Below, piece by piece: positions 30,379 to 39,211 of a stretch of DNA of 50,734 nucleotides. The notes beneath the pieces were generated by a model that was not told the DNA's origin, ran no database searches, and saw only the letters and a program-made list of their open reading frames with translations. How positions within the stretch are numbered: the first letter of the stretch is position 1; each line of letters begins with the position of its first letter. Location: NCBI RefSeq assembly GCF_003569785.1, contig NZ_KZ984010.1, positions 1 through 50,734 on the forward strand, read 5' to 3'. This stretch comes from Leucobacter sp. wl10 (lineage in GTDB: Bacteria > Actinomycetota > Actinomycetes > Actinomycetales > Microbacteriaceae). The translations under genes were made by a program, and so were the position numbers.

Positions 30379-30882
30379 GTGAGCACTGAGCGCGCCGGCG
30401 AGAGCCGAGTGGACGACGAACTCGGCCTCGAGGAGCTCGAAGCCGAGGGCGACCTGGCCGCCGACTACATCGAGGGGCTCCTCGACATCGCCGACATGGA
30501 CGGCGACATCGACATCGACGTGGCCAACGGCCGCGCCTACGTCGCGGTGACGGGCGGCGGAGAGGATCTCGACCGCATCGCCTCCGCCGAGGCCGTGCAG
30601 GCGCTGCAGGATCTGGCCCGGCTCGCGGTCCAGGCGAAGACCGGCCGCTTCTCGCGTCTCATCGTCGACATCGGCGGCTCGCGGGACGCGCGGGCCATCG
30701 AGCTGAGGGGCATGGTCGACGCCGCGATCGCGCAGATCGCCGCCGGGCTCGACCGGGTGGAGCTCGAGCCCATGTCGTCGTACGAGCGCAAGCTGGTGCA
30801 CGATGAGGTCGCCGAGCGCGGCTTCCACTCGGAGTCCCGGGGCGAGGGCCGGGATCGCCGTCTCGTCATCAGCCGCGGCTGA
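30379..30882 (+). CDS. khpB: KH/R3H RNA-binding protein (KhpB/Jag)
   Basis: This 167-aa protein has an acidic N-terminus, a KH-type fold in the middle (VNVDVANGRAYVAVTGG-like region, then IASAEAVQALQDLARLAV) and a C-terminal R3H domain with SYERKLVHDEVAERGFHSESRGEG. KhpB partners KhpA in RNA binding and affects cell division and envelope genes in other Gram-positives. It starts at GTG 30379, 7 bp after yidC, and is followed by the parS site at 30892 and rsmG. Confidence 0.93.
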   Translation: MSTERAGESRVDDELGLEELEAEGDLAADYIEGLLDIADMDGDIDIDVANGRAYVAVTGGGEDLDRIASAEAVQALQDLARLAVQAKTGRFSRLIVDIGGSRDARAIELRGMVDAAIAQIAAGLDRVELEPMSSYERKLVHDEVAERGFHSESRGEGRDRRLVISRG

Positions 30883-30891
30883 CGGGGCCGC

Positions 30892-30907
30892 CGTTTCACG
30901 TGAAACC
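30892..30907. promoter_or_regulatory. parS site before rsmG
   Basis: CGTTTCACGTGAAACC contains the perfect 14-bp palindromic core of parS. It lies between khpB and rsmG, 20 bp before the rsmG GTG and 660 bp before parA, so ParB binding here could also influence transcription of the rsmG-parAB operon. Confidence 0.92.
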
Positions 30908-30926
30908 TCTCGAGGAAAGTGCTGCC

Positions 30927-31574
30927 GTGACTGCTGACGCGCAGGTGGAGCCTGAGCCCGCGGCCGCCGCCGAGATCGCGGGCGACCGTATCGAGGCGCT
31001 GCGCGAGTTCGCTCGGGATCTCGGCGCGCACGGCGAGCGGCTCGGACTCATCGGCCCGCTCGAACCACCACGGCTCTGGACCAGGCACCTGCTCAACAGC
31101 GCGGTGCTGGCGCCCCTCGTGAAGTCGGGCGCCCATGTCGCCGACATCGGCACGGGCGGCGGCATGCCGGGTCTGGTGCTGGCGATCGTTCGCCCCGACG
31201 CGCGCTTCCTGCTGATCGAGCCCATGGAGCGCCGCTGCAGCTGGCTGAACGAGCAGATCGATCGCCTCGGCCTGCAGAACGCCGAGGTGCGCAGGGGGCG
31301 TGCCGAGGAGTATCACGGCGCGTTCGAGGTGGAGCAGGTGACCGCTCGCGCCGTCACGGCCCTGCGCAAGCTGGTGCCGCTCGCCGCACCGCTGCTGCGC
31401 GACGGCGGCGAGATGCTCTTCCTCAAGGGCAGCTCGGTGCAGGGCGAGATCGACGCGGCCGAGAAGGCGCTGCGCAAGCATCGAGTGACGCGCGTCTCCG
31501 TGGAGGAGCTCGGAGCGGGCCTGCTCGACGAGACGACCCGGGTGTTTCGAGCTAAAATCGATAGACATGGCTGA
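30927..31574 (+). CDS. rsmG: 16S rRNA m7G527 methyltransferase RsmG
   Basis: This 215-aa enzyme methylates N7 of G527 in 16S rRNA; loss gives low-level streptomycin resistance elsewhere. I place the start at GTG 30927 because GAGGAAAG lies 7 bases upstream. An in-frame GTG at 30900 exists but is inside the parS palindrome. The AdoMet motif is DIGTGGGMPGLVLA, and the family RLWTRHLLNS and ARAVTALRKL segments are present. The gene ends 8 bp inside parA. Confidence 0.95.
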   Translation: MTADAQVEPEPAAAAEIAGDRIEALREFARDLGAHGERLGLIGPLEPPRLWTRHLLNSAVLAPLVKSGAHVADIGTGGGMPGLVLAIVRPDARFLLIEPMERRCSWLNEQIDRLGLQNAEVRRGRAEEYHGAFEVEQVTARAVTALRKLVPLAAPLLRDGGEMLFLKGSSVQGEIDAAEKALRKHRVTRVSVEELGAGLLDETTRVFRAKIDRHG

Positions 31575-32520
31575 AGCGGAGAAGTCGCTCGTCGGCGACC
31601 ACCTCGCCGATAAGGTCCGGCGACGCCGCAAACTCGCGGAGACGGTCTCGCCCCTCCCGGCGCAACCGCGCGTCGTCACGGTCTCCAATCAGAAGGGCGG
31701 GGTGGGCAAGACCACCACGACCGTCAATCTCGCCTCGGCGCTGGCCCGGCGGGGCGCGAACGTGCTGGTGATCGACCTCGACCCGCAGGGCAACGCCTCC
31801 ACGGCTCTCGGGGTCCCCCACCGGCCCGAGGTGACCAGCGTCTACGACGTGCTGCTCGGCGACAGCGGTCTCGGGGATGCGCTGCAGCCGACCACGGACC
31901 ACGAGCGTCTCGACTGCGTGCCGTCGACCATCAACCTGGCCGGAGCCGAGATCGAGCTCGTATCGCTCGTCGCCCGTGAACAGCGGCTCCGCACGGCCCT
32001 GCAGAGCTTTCTCGCGGAGGCCGAGCGCCGGTATCACTACGTCTTCATCGACTGCCCACCCTCGCTCGGGCTGCTCACCGTCAACGCCTTCGTCGCCGCC
32101 GACGAGGTGCTGATCCCGATCCAGTGCGAGTACTACGCCCTCGAGGGGCTGAGCCAGCTGCTCGGCAACATTCAGCTGATCCAGAAGCACCTGAACCCGG
32201 GCTTGCGCGTCTCGACGATCCTGCTCACGATGTACGACGCGCGAACCAATCTCGCGCACGAGGTGGCGGGCGAGGTGCGCTCGCACTTCCCCGAGCAGGT
32301 GCTGGACGCCGTGATCCCCCGCTCGGTGCGCATCTCGGAGGCGCCGAGCTACGGCCAGACCGTGCACGCCTACGACGGCGCATCGATCGGTGCGCTCGCT
32401 TACCTCGAGGCGGCGGCGGAGATGGCGGAACGAGGGGCCGGATCGCCAGACGCCGCGGGTGGAGCCGAGAACGCGGACGGCAACCAGTACACGAACACCT
32501 ATGAAAGCGGAAGGGCGTAG
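31567..32520 (+). CDS. parA: Chromosome partitioning ATPase ParA (Soj)
   Basis: This 317-aa deviant Walker-A ATPase separates origins together with ParB and parS. The motif is KGGVGKTTTTVNLA at about 43-56, followed by VIDLDPQGNAST and the switch IDCPPSLGLLTVNA. ATG 31567 overlaps rsmG by 8 bp. The first 35 residues are a basic leader typical of actinobacterial ParA. It ends 3 bp before parB. Confidence 0.97.
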   Translation: MAEAEKSLVGDHLADKVRRRRKLAETVSPLPAQPRVVTVSNQKGGVGKTTTTVNLASALARRGANVLVIDLDPQGNASTALGVPHRPEVTSVYDVLLGDSGLGDALQPTTDHERLDCVPSTINLAGAEIELVSLVAREQRLRTALQSFLAEAERRYHYVFIDCPPSLGLLTVNAFVAADEVLIPIQCEYYALEGLSQLLGNIQLIQKHLNPGLRVSTILLTMYDARTNLAHEVAGEVRSHFPEQVLDAVIPRSVRISEAPSYGQTVHAYDGASIGALAYLEAAAEMAERGAGSPDAAGGAENADGNQYTNTYESGRA

Positions 32521-32523
32521 CGC

Positions 32524-33546
32524 ATGGCGACGAAGAAGCGAGGCGGGCTCGGCCGCGGGATCGGCGCGCTCATTCCGCAGTCGCCGTCGAGCGGCGAGCG
32601 CCCGGTCGACGTGTTCTTCCCGACGCCCTCCAACGGGAGCGAGACGCAGAGCGTTTCGTCAGTGGGCTCCTCGACTCCCCTGCGCGAAACGGTGTCCGAG
32701 CCCGGTCGCGACACCGACCTGCGCGAGGTGCCGGGAGCCCGGCTGACGCGCCTGCCCGTCGACGACATCGTGCCGAACCGCCTGCAGCCGCGCACCGAGT
32801 TCGACGAGGAGGCGCTCGAGGAGCTGACGCACAGCGTGCGCGAGTTCGGCGTGTTCCAGCCGGTCGTGGTGCGCGCCATCGAACCGGTTCCCCCTGCGGG
32901 TGAACCGCATTACGAGCTCATCATGGGCGAGCGCCGTCTGCGCGCCTCCAAACGCGCCGGCCTCGAGACCATTCCCGCGATCATCCGCAGCGCGGCGGAC
33001 GAGCACATGCTGCGCGACGCCCTGCTCGAGAACCTGCACCGAGCCCAGCTGAACCCGCTCGAAGAGGCTTCGGCCTACCAGCAGCTGCTCGCCGATTTCG
33101 GTATCACGCAGGAGCAGCTGGCCGAGCGCATCGGCCGGTCGCGCCCGCAGATCTCCAACACCATCCGACTGCTCCGCCTGCCCGAGCCGGTGCAGACCCG
33201 GGTCGCCGCCGGCGTGCTGTCGGCCGGTCACGCCCGCGCGATCCTCTCGCTCGACGGCGACGGAGAGGCCATGCAGCGCCTCGCCGACAAGATCGTCAAC
33301 GAGGGGCTGTCGGTGAGGGCGGCCGAGGCTGCGGCCTCCGAGGAGCCCAAGCGCCGGCCGCCGCGACCCCGCGCGGGTGGCGTGCAGGCCCAGCTGGGCG
33401 AGATCGCCGAGAGGCTGGGCGACCGATTCGATACGCGGGTCGCGGTGAGGCTCGGCGCCAAGAAAGGGCAGATCATCATCGACTTCGCGACGATCGCCGA
33501 TCTCAAGCGCATCCTCGTCGAGCTCGACGATCCCGGCTTCGGCTGA
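32524..33546 (+). CDS. parB: Chromosome partitioning protein ParB (Spo0J)
   Basis: This 340-aa CTPase binds parS and spreads around the origin. It begins with MATKKRGGLGRGIGALIPQ, the ParA-activating motif. The ParB/Srx CTP-binding domain contains the GERRLRASKRAGL motif, and the HTH region has ITQEQLAERIGRSRPQISNT. A C-terminal dimer domain follows a Pro/Arg linker. Four parS sites lie 2 to 11 kb upstream. Confidence 0.97.
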   Translation: MATKKRGGLGRGIGALIPQSPSSGERPVDVFFPTPSNGSETQSVSSVGSSTPLRETVSEPGRDTDLREVPGARLTRLPVDDIVPNRLQPRTEFDEEALEELTHSVREFGVFQPVVVRAIEPVPPAGEPHYELIMGERRLRASKRAGLETIPAIIRSAADEHMLRDALLENLHRAQLNPLEEASAYQQLLADFGITQEQLAERIGRSRPQISNTIRLLRLPEPVQTRVAAGVLSAGHARAILSLDGDGEAMQRLADKIVNEGLSVRAAEAAASEEPKRRPPRPRAGGVQAQLGEIAERLGDRFDTRVAVRLGAKKGQIIIDFATIADLKRILVELDDPGFG

Positions 33547-33655
33547 TCCGTACCCCTGCATCCCCGGGTGCCGACCCTCCGCCGGGCCGACCTCGTGGGA
33601 CCCGCTCCGGTGCTGACTGCTTCCGCGAGCAGGCCCGCTGTGCTTGACTGACGGT

Positions 33656-34105
33656 ATGACTGCAGAGAACAGGGTGGTGTCAGCCGAGCGCGAGGTCACC
33701 GCGGAGCCCGCGACGATCTTCGAGCTGATCGCGGATCCCGCGCAGCAGCCGCGCTGGGACGGCAACGGCAACCTGATCGAGGCGGCACCGGGCCAGCGGG
33801 TGCGCGCCGTCGGCGACGTGTTCGTGATGCGCATCCACAACGGCGAGGACCGCGACAACCGCGTCGTGGAGTTCGAAGAGGGACGGCGCATAGCCTGGAA
33901 GCCGGCGCCGCCCGGTGGCGAGACGCCTGGCCACCTGTGGCGGTGGGAGGTGGAGCCGCTGCCCGGTGGCGGCTCGCTCGTGCGCCACACCTACGACTGG
34001 AGCGGCCTCACCGACGAGAGCCGCTTCGCACGGGCCCGCAAGAACACGCCGGAGGCGCTGCGCGCCTCGATCGACCGCCTCGCGGAGCTCGCCGAACGCG
34101 GCTGA
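33656..34105 (+). CDS. SRPBCC-family protein
   Basis: This 149-aa protein has the START/Bet v1-like fold: V(S)AEREVTAEPATIFELIADPAQQPRWDG at the N-terminus, a central beta-sheet (VVEFEEGRRIAWKPAPP) and a long C-terminal helix (ALRASIDRLAELAERG). Such proteins bind hydrophobic ligands or act as polyketide cyclases; no specific substrate is implied. I use ATG 33656; a TTG 12 bp upstream is possible. It converges on trxA with a shared terminator hairpin (34119-34151). Confidence 0.85.
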   Translation: MTAENRVVSAEREVTAEPATIFELIADPAQQPRWDGNGNLIEAAPGQRVRAVGDVFVMRIHNGEDRDNRVVEFEEGRRIAWKPAPPGGETPGHLWRWEVEPLPGGGSLVRHTYDWSGLTDESRFARARKNTPEALRASIDRLAELAERG

Positions 34106-34118
34106 TGAGACGCGAAAC

Positions 34119-34151
34119 GGCGGGCCGGTGGCACCCACCGACCCGCCGTCA
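34119..34151. terminator. Bidirectional terminator hairpin between the SRPBCC gene and trxA
   Basis: ACGGCGGGCCGGTGG (34119-34133) and CCACCGACCCGCCGT (34137-34151) form a 15-bp stem with one mismatch and a 3-nt loop, between two convergent genes. There is no T run, as is common in high-GC actinobacteria. Confidence 0.75.
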
Positions 34152-34164
34152 CCGGGCGAGAATC

Positions 34165-34488
34165 TCAGATGATCCCGTTCAGGTGCTCCTCGATCATCGG
34201 CTTCGGCATGGCGCCGATGATCTCGCGCACCTCCTCGCCGTTCTTGAAGACCTTCATGGCGGGGATCGAGGTGATGCGGTATCGGCCCGCGAGGTTCGGG
34301 TTCTCGTCGATGTTGAGTTTGACGATGCGCAGCTTGCCCTCCTGCTCGGCCGCGATCTGGTCGAGGACGGGAGCCACGGCGCGGCACGGGCCGCACCAGG
34401 CGGCCCAGAAGTCGACCAGCACGGGGATGTCGCTCTGCAGCACGACCCTGTCGAAGGTCTGCTCGTCGACGTTGATGGCTTCGCTCAT
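34165..34488 (-). CDS. trxA: Thioredoxin
   Basis: This 107-aa protein is a classical thioredoxin with the redox site WCGPC (Cys32, Cys35) in VDFWAAWCGPCRAVAP and the cis-Pro SIPAMKVF loop. It reduces protein disulfides using electrons from TrxB, encoded 34 bp upstream on the same strand. The two are one operon. The length and motif spacing are normal. Confidence 0.97.
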   Translation of the reverse strand: MSEAINVDEQTFDRVVLQSDIPVLVDFWAAWCGPCRAVAPVLDQIAAEQEGKLRIVKLNIDENPNLAGRYRITSIPAMKVFKNGEEVREIIGAMPKPMIEEHLNGII

Positions 34489-34522
34489 GATGATTCCTCT
34501 TTCGGTTGCGAGTCGGTGACGA

Positions 34523-35479
34523 TCAGCGCTCGGCGAGCGCTGCCAGGGGTTGAGCGGCGTCGAGCGCGGCGAGGTAGTGCTCGGCGTCCAAGGCCGCGAC
34601 CGTGCCCGAGGCGGCGGCGGTGACGGCCTGCCGATAGGTGGGATCGACCACGTCTCCGGCGGCGAAGACTCCGACGACGGAGGTGCGCGAGCTGCGGCCC
34701 TGCACCGCGATGGTGCCCTCCGCGGTCAGCTCGAGCTTGTCGTGCACCAGGTGCGTGCGCGGATCGTTGCCGATCGCGATGAAGAGGCCCTCGAGCGGGA
34801 GCTCGCTCGCGGAGCCGTCGACCGTGCTGCGCAGCGCGACGCCGCTGACCTGGTTCTCACCGCGGATCGCAGTGACCTCCGAGTTCCAGATGAACTCGAT
34901 CTTCTCGTTGTCGAAGGCGCGCTGCTGCATGATCTTCGAGGCCTTGAGCTCCTCGCGGCGGTGGATCACGTAGACCTTGTCCGCGAAGCGCGTGAGGAAC
35001 GTGGCCTCCTCCATGGCGGAGTCGCCCCCGCCGACGACGGCGATGGTCTTCTCGCGGAAGAAGAAGCCGTCGCAGGTGGCGCACCACGAGACGCCGTGGC
35101 CGGAGAGGCGATCCTCATCCGGCAGCCCCAGCTTGCGATAGGCCGAGCCGGTCGCGTAGACGACGGCGCGCGCCTCGTGCACCGTGCCGTCGCCCGCGAT
35201 GACGCGCTTCACGTCGCCCGAGAAGTCGACCTCGACCGCGTCGTCGTACACCACCCGCGTGCCGAAGCGCTCGGCCTGCTCCTGCATCTTCTGCATCAGA
35301 TCCGGCCCCTGGATGCCCTCCGGGAAGCCCGGGAAGTTCTCGACCTCCGTCGTGTTCATGAGTTCGCCGCCGATGGCGACGGAGCTCGCGAAGAGCACGG
35401 GTTCGAGGCCGGCGCGCGCGGCGTAGATGGCGGCGGTGAAGCCAGCGGGGCCGGAACCGATGATGATGATCTGGTGCAT
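34523..35479 (-). CDS. trxB: Thioredoxin-disulfide reductase
   Basis: This 318-aa flavoprotein reduces thioredoxin with NADPH. It has the FAD-binding GSGPAG near residue 8, the redox CATC at 133-136 and the NADPH-binding GGGDSAMEEA. The C-terminal FAD motif is VFAAGDVVD. The start is ATG 35479 (MHQIIIIGSG), preceded by GAGGAG; the open frame upstream does not look coding. It is co-transcribed with trxA. Confidence 0.97.
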   Translation of the reverse strand: MHQIIIIGSGPAGFTAAIYAARAGLEPVLFASSVAIGGELMNTTEVENFPGFPEGIQGPDLMQKMQEQAERFGTRVVYDDAVEVDFSGDVKRVIAGDGTVHEARAVVYATGSAYRKLGLPDEDRLSGHGVSWCATCDGFFFREKTIAVVGGGDSAMEEATFLTRFADKVYVIHRREELKASKIMQQRAFDNEKIEFIWNSEVTAIRGENQVSGVALRSTVDGSASELPLEGLFIAIGNDPRTHLVHDKLELTAEGTIAVQGRSSRTSVVGVFAAGDVVDPTYRQAVTAAASGTVAALDAEHYLAALDAAQPLAALAER

Positions 35480-35554
35480 GGAGCTCCTCGTGCGAGATGC
35501 CGTGTCAGCCGCGGCCGGGGCCGCGCAGGGAATACAACCCATCCTAGGGTCGCG

Positions 35555-37693
35555 CTATTCCGCGGGGCTGGAAGTTGCGCTGGCCCCGCCCTGCCGCCTG
35601 CGCCGCACGCTGCGCCAGATCCCGAACACCAGCAGCAGGGCGGCCAGCGATCCGAGCGCCCAGAGGGCGATGGTCTCGATGGTGCTGCGGATGGAGATCG
35701 GCAGGGTGCTCGTGGACACGGTGGGTTCGCCCGTAGCCGCCGAGACGGTGACGACGAGGCCCGACTCGCCCGAGGAGACGCGGCTGAGCACGGGCACGAG
35801 CACCCGCTCGTTCGCCTCGGCGGGCACGAGCACATCGGTAAAACGGCGCTCCGTGACCGAGAGCGCGGCCGAAGAGGGGTCGGCTTGCACGGTGACCTGG
35901 GCGTCGAACGGGAGGGCGTTGCGCAGCTGCACCGGTACGCGCGTCGAGTTGCCGACGAGCTGGGTGTTCTCGGTGGTGATGACGCGCACGCCGTCGAGCA
36001 GTTGGGCGTCGCGCTCGCGGAACTGCGCCGCGACGCCCTCGAAATCGACTCCTGCCGACGCGTAACGCGTGGCGAAGAGCTCGAGCAGCCGCGCGCGCTG
36101 GTACCCGCTGAGGTACTCCGGATTCACGAGCACGGCGCCCAGTTCGGTAACGGACGACTCCCGGCTCGCGGCGGCGCGCAGCAGCGCGACGCGCTTCTCG
36201 GAGGTGCCGCTCGCCCGCAGCGATGCGGTGCCCTCGGGCTGCTCGGCGACGGGTGTGGGGACGACCCAGGCGAGCGACGAGAGCAGCTCCAGGAGCTGCG
36301 CGGGATCCTCGCTGTCGCCCACCGCTCCTCGGTCGAGCCCGAGCAGCGCTCCCCCGGACCCGGCCTGCGCCGCGAAGGCCAGTTGCGCGCTGAGCCGGGC
36401 GGCGCCTCCCGCGCGCTCGGTCTCGGTGGGCGCCGACAGGGCCGCGCGGGCCGCGTCTCCGAGCGCGGCATCGGTGATCAGGGCGGAGCCCCGGGGAAGC
36501 CGGGCGCGCGGCGCCCCCGCGTCGGTGACGTTGTCGGATCTGAGCACGACGGAGTCGATGCCCTCGACGCGCAGCAGTTCGAGGGCGGTCTCGTCGACGG
36601 CCCCCTCGGCCGGCCAGGCGACGCTCTGCTGCTGCGGCCAGTCCAAGAGCTCCTCGAGGGTGGGGAGCGTCGGGGCTTCGGGGTCGGCGTTCCCGGGGTC
36701 GTCCGGCCCGCTCCCGCCCCCGTCGGAGGGGTTCGGAGTGCCCGACGGTGCAGGGGCGGAGTTCCCCTCATCGCTCGCGAGTGTCGCATCGACGCTGCCG
36801 AAGCGGGAGACGAAGTCGAGACTGCTCGGGGCGAGCAGCGAGGTGAAGCCGAGCGCGGCCTGCGCCGCCGGATCCGCGTCGGCGAACTGCAGCAGGAAGC
36901 TGGGCAGCGCACTGCGCTCGAGGCCGTCGAGGAACTGGCGCGCGTTCTCGGGCGCCTCGCCCCCGTATGCGCGGATCCCGGCGACGATCCGCGGATCGAT
37001 CGCGAGCGTGGCCTGCTGCAGGCGGGCCTGCGCGAGCAGCCCCTCCCACGTCGGGACGAGCTCGGCGAGCTGACTGCGGGTGGGAAGCGTGCGGATGTCG
37101 GAGGGCAGCACGAGGGGGACGATCAGGCTCAGCCGCACGGTGCTCTCGGCGTTGGCCGCGCCGGCCGGGGGGATGTCGGGGGCCGCCGGGCCGCCCCACA
37201 CGACGGGCGAGAAGGCGGTGAGGACGTCGGGGGGCGTCCCGGAGCCCCCGGGATCGTCGGGCGTGAACGAGGCCAGCACCGCGTGAACCCCCCTGGAGGA
37301 CGGCGACGGGAGCCGGTCGCGCGGCACCGTGATCGTGGCGGCCTGCTCGCTTCCGGGGGCCGTCTCCCCGATGCGCCCCTGGGCGAGGTCCAGCGAGGCG
37401 GAAGCGGCCTGGGCCTCGAGTTCACCGGCCGTCTCCATCGGCTGGGCGGAGAGGCGCAGCTCGATGTCCCCGCTCGGCACCACCTGCTCCCCCGGGTTCC
37501 TCACGAGTACGCTGAACGACACCTCGGCGTCGCCCTCGTCGATCACCGGATCCTGCGGCGCGACGACGAGCTCGGCCGGGGGCGGAGCGGGAGCGGGAGT
37601 CTCCGCACCCGCGGGCGCCGCCCCGGCGAGCAGCCCCAGCGCGACGAGCGCCGCGGTGAGCGCGTGCGCGAGGCGCCGGCGGGCGGAAGACAT
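35555..37693 (-). CDS. DUF6049-type secreted membrane-anchored protein
   Basis: This 712-aa protein starts at ATG 37693 with a Sec signal (RRRLAHALTAALVALGLLAGAAPAGAE). It has a large extracytoplasmic region with repeated beta-rich parts, including FSVLVRNPGEQVVPSGDIELRLS, and a Pro/Gly/Ser-rich insert near residue 310. One C-terminal transmembrane helix (TIALWALGSLAALLLVFGIW) is followed by a basic tail. Proteins of this kind lie between the CCA-enzyme gene and murJ in many actinobacteria and are thought to work in the envelope. In this window murJ is absent and trxB follows directly. It diverges from the CCA-adding enzyme gene. Confidence 0.85.
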   Translation of the reverse strand: MSSARRRLAHALTAALVALGLLAGAAPAGAETPAPAPPPAELVVAPQDPVIDEGDAEVSFSVLVRNPGEQVVPSGDIELRLSAQPMETAGELEAQAASASLDLAQGRIGETAPGSEQAATITVPRDRLPSPSSRGVHAVLASFTPDDPGGSGTPPDVLTAFSPVVWGGPAAPDIPPAGAANAESTVRLSLIVPLVLPSDIRTLPTRSQLAELVPTWEGLLAQARLQQATLAIDPRIVAGIRAYGGEAPENARQFLDGLERSALPSFLLQFADADPAAQAALGFTSLLAPSSLDFVSRFGSVDATLASDEGNSAPAPSGTPNPSDGGGSGPDDPGNADPEAPTLPTLEELLDWPQQQSVAWPAEGAVDETALELLRVEGIDSVVLRSDNVTDAGAPRARLPRGSALITDAALGDAARAALSAPTETERAGGAARLSAQLAFAAQAGSGGALLGLDRGAVGDSEDPAQLLELLSSLAWVVPTPVAEQPEGTASLRASGTSEKRVALLRAAASRESSVTELGAVLVNPEYLSGYQRARLLELFATRYASAGVDFEGVAAQFRERDAQLLDGVRVITTENTQLVGNSTRVPVQLRNALPFDAQVTVQADPSSAALSVTERRFTDVLVPAEANERVLVPVLSRVSSGESGLVVTVSAATGEPTVSTSTLPISIRSTIETIALWALGSLAALLLVFGIWRSVRRRRQGGASATSSPAE

Positions 37694-37759
37694 GACGCCC
37701 AGTCTATGGAGCGACGCTGACACGCATCCCAGCCGGTGCGACCCCGGTACTCTTGAGGG

Positions 37760-39211
37760 ATGCCCACCCTCGCCCAGTCCATGGAGGCGCTGCGGGCCAT
37801 CGCAGCGTCCGCACCCGTCGCGGCTCTCGCATCGGCGTTCTCCGAGCGCGGCCACGAATTCGCGCTGGTCGGCGGGCCGGTGCGCGACGCCCTGCTCGGC
37901 CGACCGGTCACGGACCTCGATTTCACGACCTCGGCGCGACCCGGCGAGACGCGCGAGATTCTCGACACCCTCGGGCAGAGCGTCTGGGACGTCGGCCGCG
38001 ACTTCGGCACTATCGCGGCCCGGGTGCATGGCGAGGACGTCGAGATCACCACCTATCGCGCCGAGACCTACCGCGACGACTCGCGCAAGCCCGAGGTGAG
38101 CTACGGAGACACGATCGAGGGCGATCTGGTGCGGCGCGACTTCACCATCAACGCACTGGCCCTCATGCTGCCCGAGATGCGGCTCGTCGACGTGGGCGCC
38201 GCCTCCGCGAGCGGCGCGGGCGGGATCGAGGACCTGCTCGCGGGGCGCATCCGCACTCCCGGCCCCCCCGAGGCGTCCTTCACCGACGACCCGCTGCGCA
38301 TGCTGCGCGCGGCCCGCTTCGCCTCGCAGCTCGGCTTCGAGGTCGACGCCGAGACCCGGGACGCGATGGTGCGCTTCGCCGATCGCCTCGACATCGTCTC
38401 GGCGGAACGCGTTCGCGACGAGCTCGTGAAGCTGCTCTCGGCCGACGACCCCGTGCCGGGGATCCGGCTGCTGGTCGACACCGGTCTCGCCGATCGCTTC
38501 CTGCCCGAGCTGACGGCGCTCGTCGCCACCCAGGACGACCACGGCAGGCACAAGGACGTCTACGAGCACAGCCTCACGGTGCTGCGGCAGGCCATCGATC
38601 TCGAGAAGGCCCGGGATCACGATCCCTCGCCCGACATCGTGCTGAGGATCGCGGCCCTCCTGCACGACATCGGCAAGCCGGTCACTCGGCGCTTCGAGCG
38701 CGGGAACGTCACCTTCCACCACCACGACGTCGTGGGCGCGAAGCTCGCGAGGAGACGGCTGCGGGAGCTGCGCTTCGACAACGGCACCGTGAAGCGGGCG
38801 GCGCGGCTCGTCGAGCTGCACCTGCGGTTCTTCGGTTACAGCGACCAGCAGTGGACCGACTCAGCGGTGCGGCGCTACGTGCGCGACGCGGGCGACGAGC
38901 TGCAGCGGCTGCACGTCCTCACCCGCGCCGATGTCACGACCCGCAACCGGCGCAAGGCCGAGCGGCTCGAGCACGCCTACGACGACATCGAGCGGCGCAT
39001 CTCGGAGCTCGCGGAGGCCGAGGAGCTCGCGGCGGTGCGCCCCGAGCTCGACGGCGAACGGATCATGGCGATCCTCGGCGTCCCGCCCGGACCGCTCGTG
39101 GGCCGGGCCTACAAGTACCTGCTCGAGGTGCGTCTCGACGAGGGGCCCATCGGCGAGGAGGCCGCGGAGGAGCGGCTGCGGGCCTGGTGGGTTCGCCAGG
39201 AGGAGAGTTGA
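37760..39211 (+). CDS. cca: CCA tRNA nucleotidyltransferase
   Basis: This 483-aa class II nucleotidyltransferase adds or repairs the 3' CCA of tRNAs (one tRNA in this window lacks an encoded CCA). The nucleotidyltransferase domain begins GGPVRDALLGRPVTDLDFTT. It is followed by the RRDFTINALAL motif and the DPLRMLRAARFASQLGFE head/neck region. The C-terminal HD domain has LLHDIGKPVTRR. The stop shares one base with the next start (TGATG), so the two are coupled. Confidence 0.95.
   Translation: MPTLAQSMEALRAIAASAPVAALASAFSERGHEFALVGGPVRDALLGRPVTDLDFTTSARPGETREILDTLGQSVWDVGRDFGTIAARVHGEDVEITTYRAETYRDDSRKPEVSYGDTIEGDLVRRDFTINALALMLPEMRLVDVGAASASGAGGIEDLLAGRIRTPGPPEASFTDDPLRMLRAARFASQLGFEVDAETRDAMVRFADRLDIVSAERVRDELVKLLSADDPVPGIRLLVDTGLADRFLPELTALVATQDDHGRHKDVYEHSLTVLRQAIDLEKARDHDPSPDIVLRIAALLHDIGKPVTRRFERGNVTFHHHDVVGAKLARRRLRELRFDNGTVKRAARLVELHLRFFGYSDQQWTDSAVRRYVRDAGDELQRLHVLTRADVTTRNRRKAERLEHAYDDIERRISELAEAEELAAVRPELDGERIMAILGVPPGPLVGRAYKYLLEVRLDEGPIGEEAAEERLRAWWVRQEES

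Noticed and set aside
34550..37720. A 1056-codon plus-strand frame over trxB and the DUF6049-type gene
   Set aside because: The opposite strand carries recognisable TrxB motifs and a signal peptide plus TM protein; this frame has no family-like motif.
37694..38821. Upstream extension of the DUF6049-type gene to 1088 residues
   Set aside because: The extension would run antisense through the CCA-enzyme gene, and the signal peptide beginning at 37693 marks the real start.
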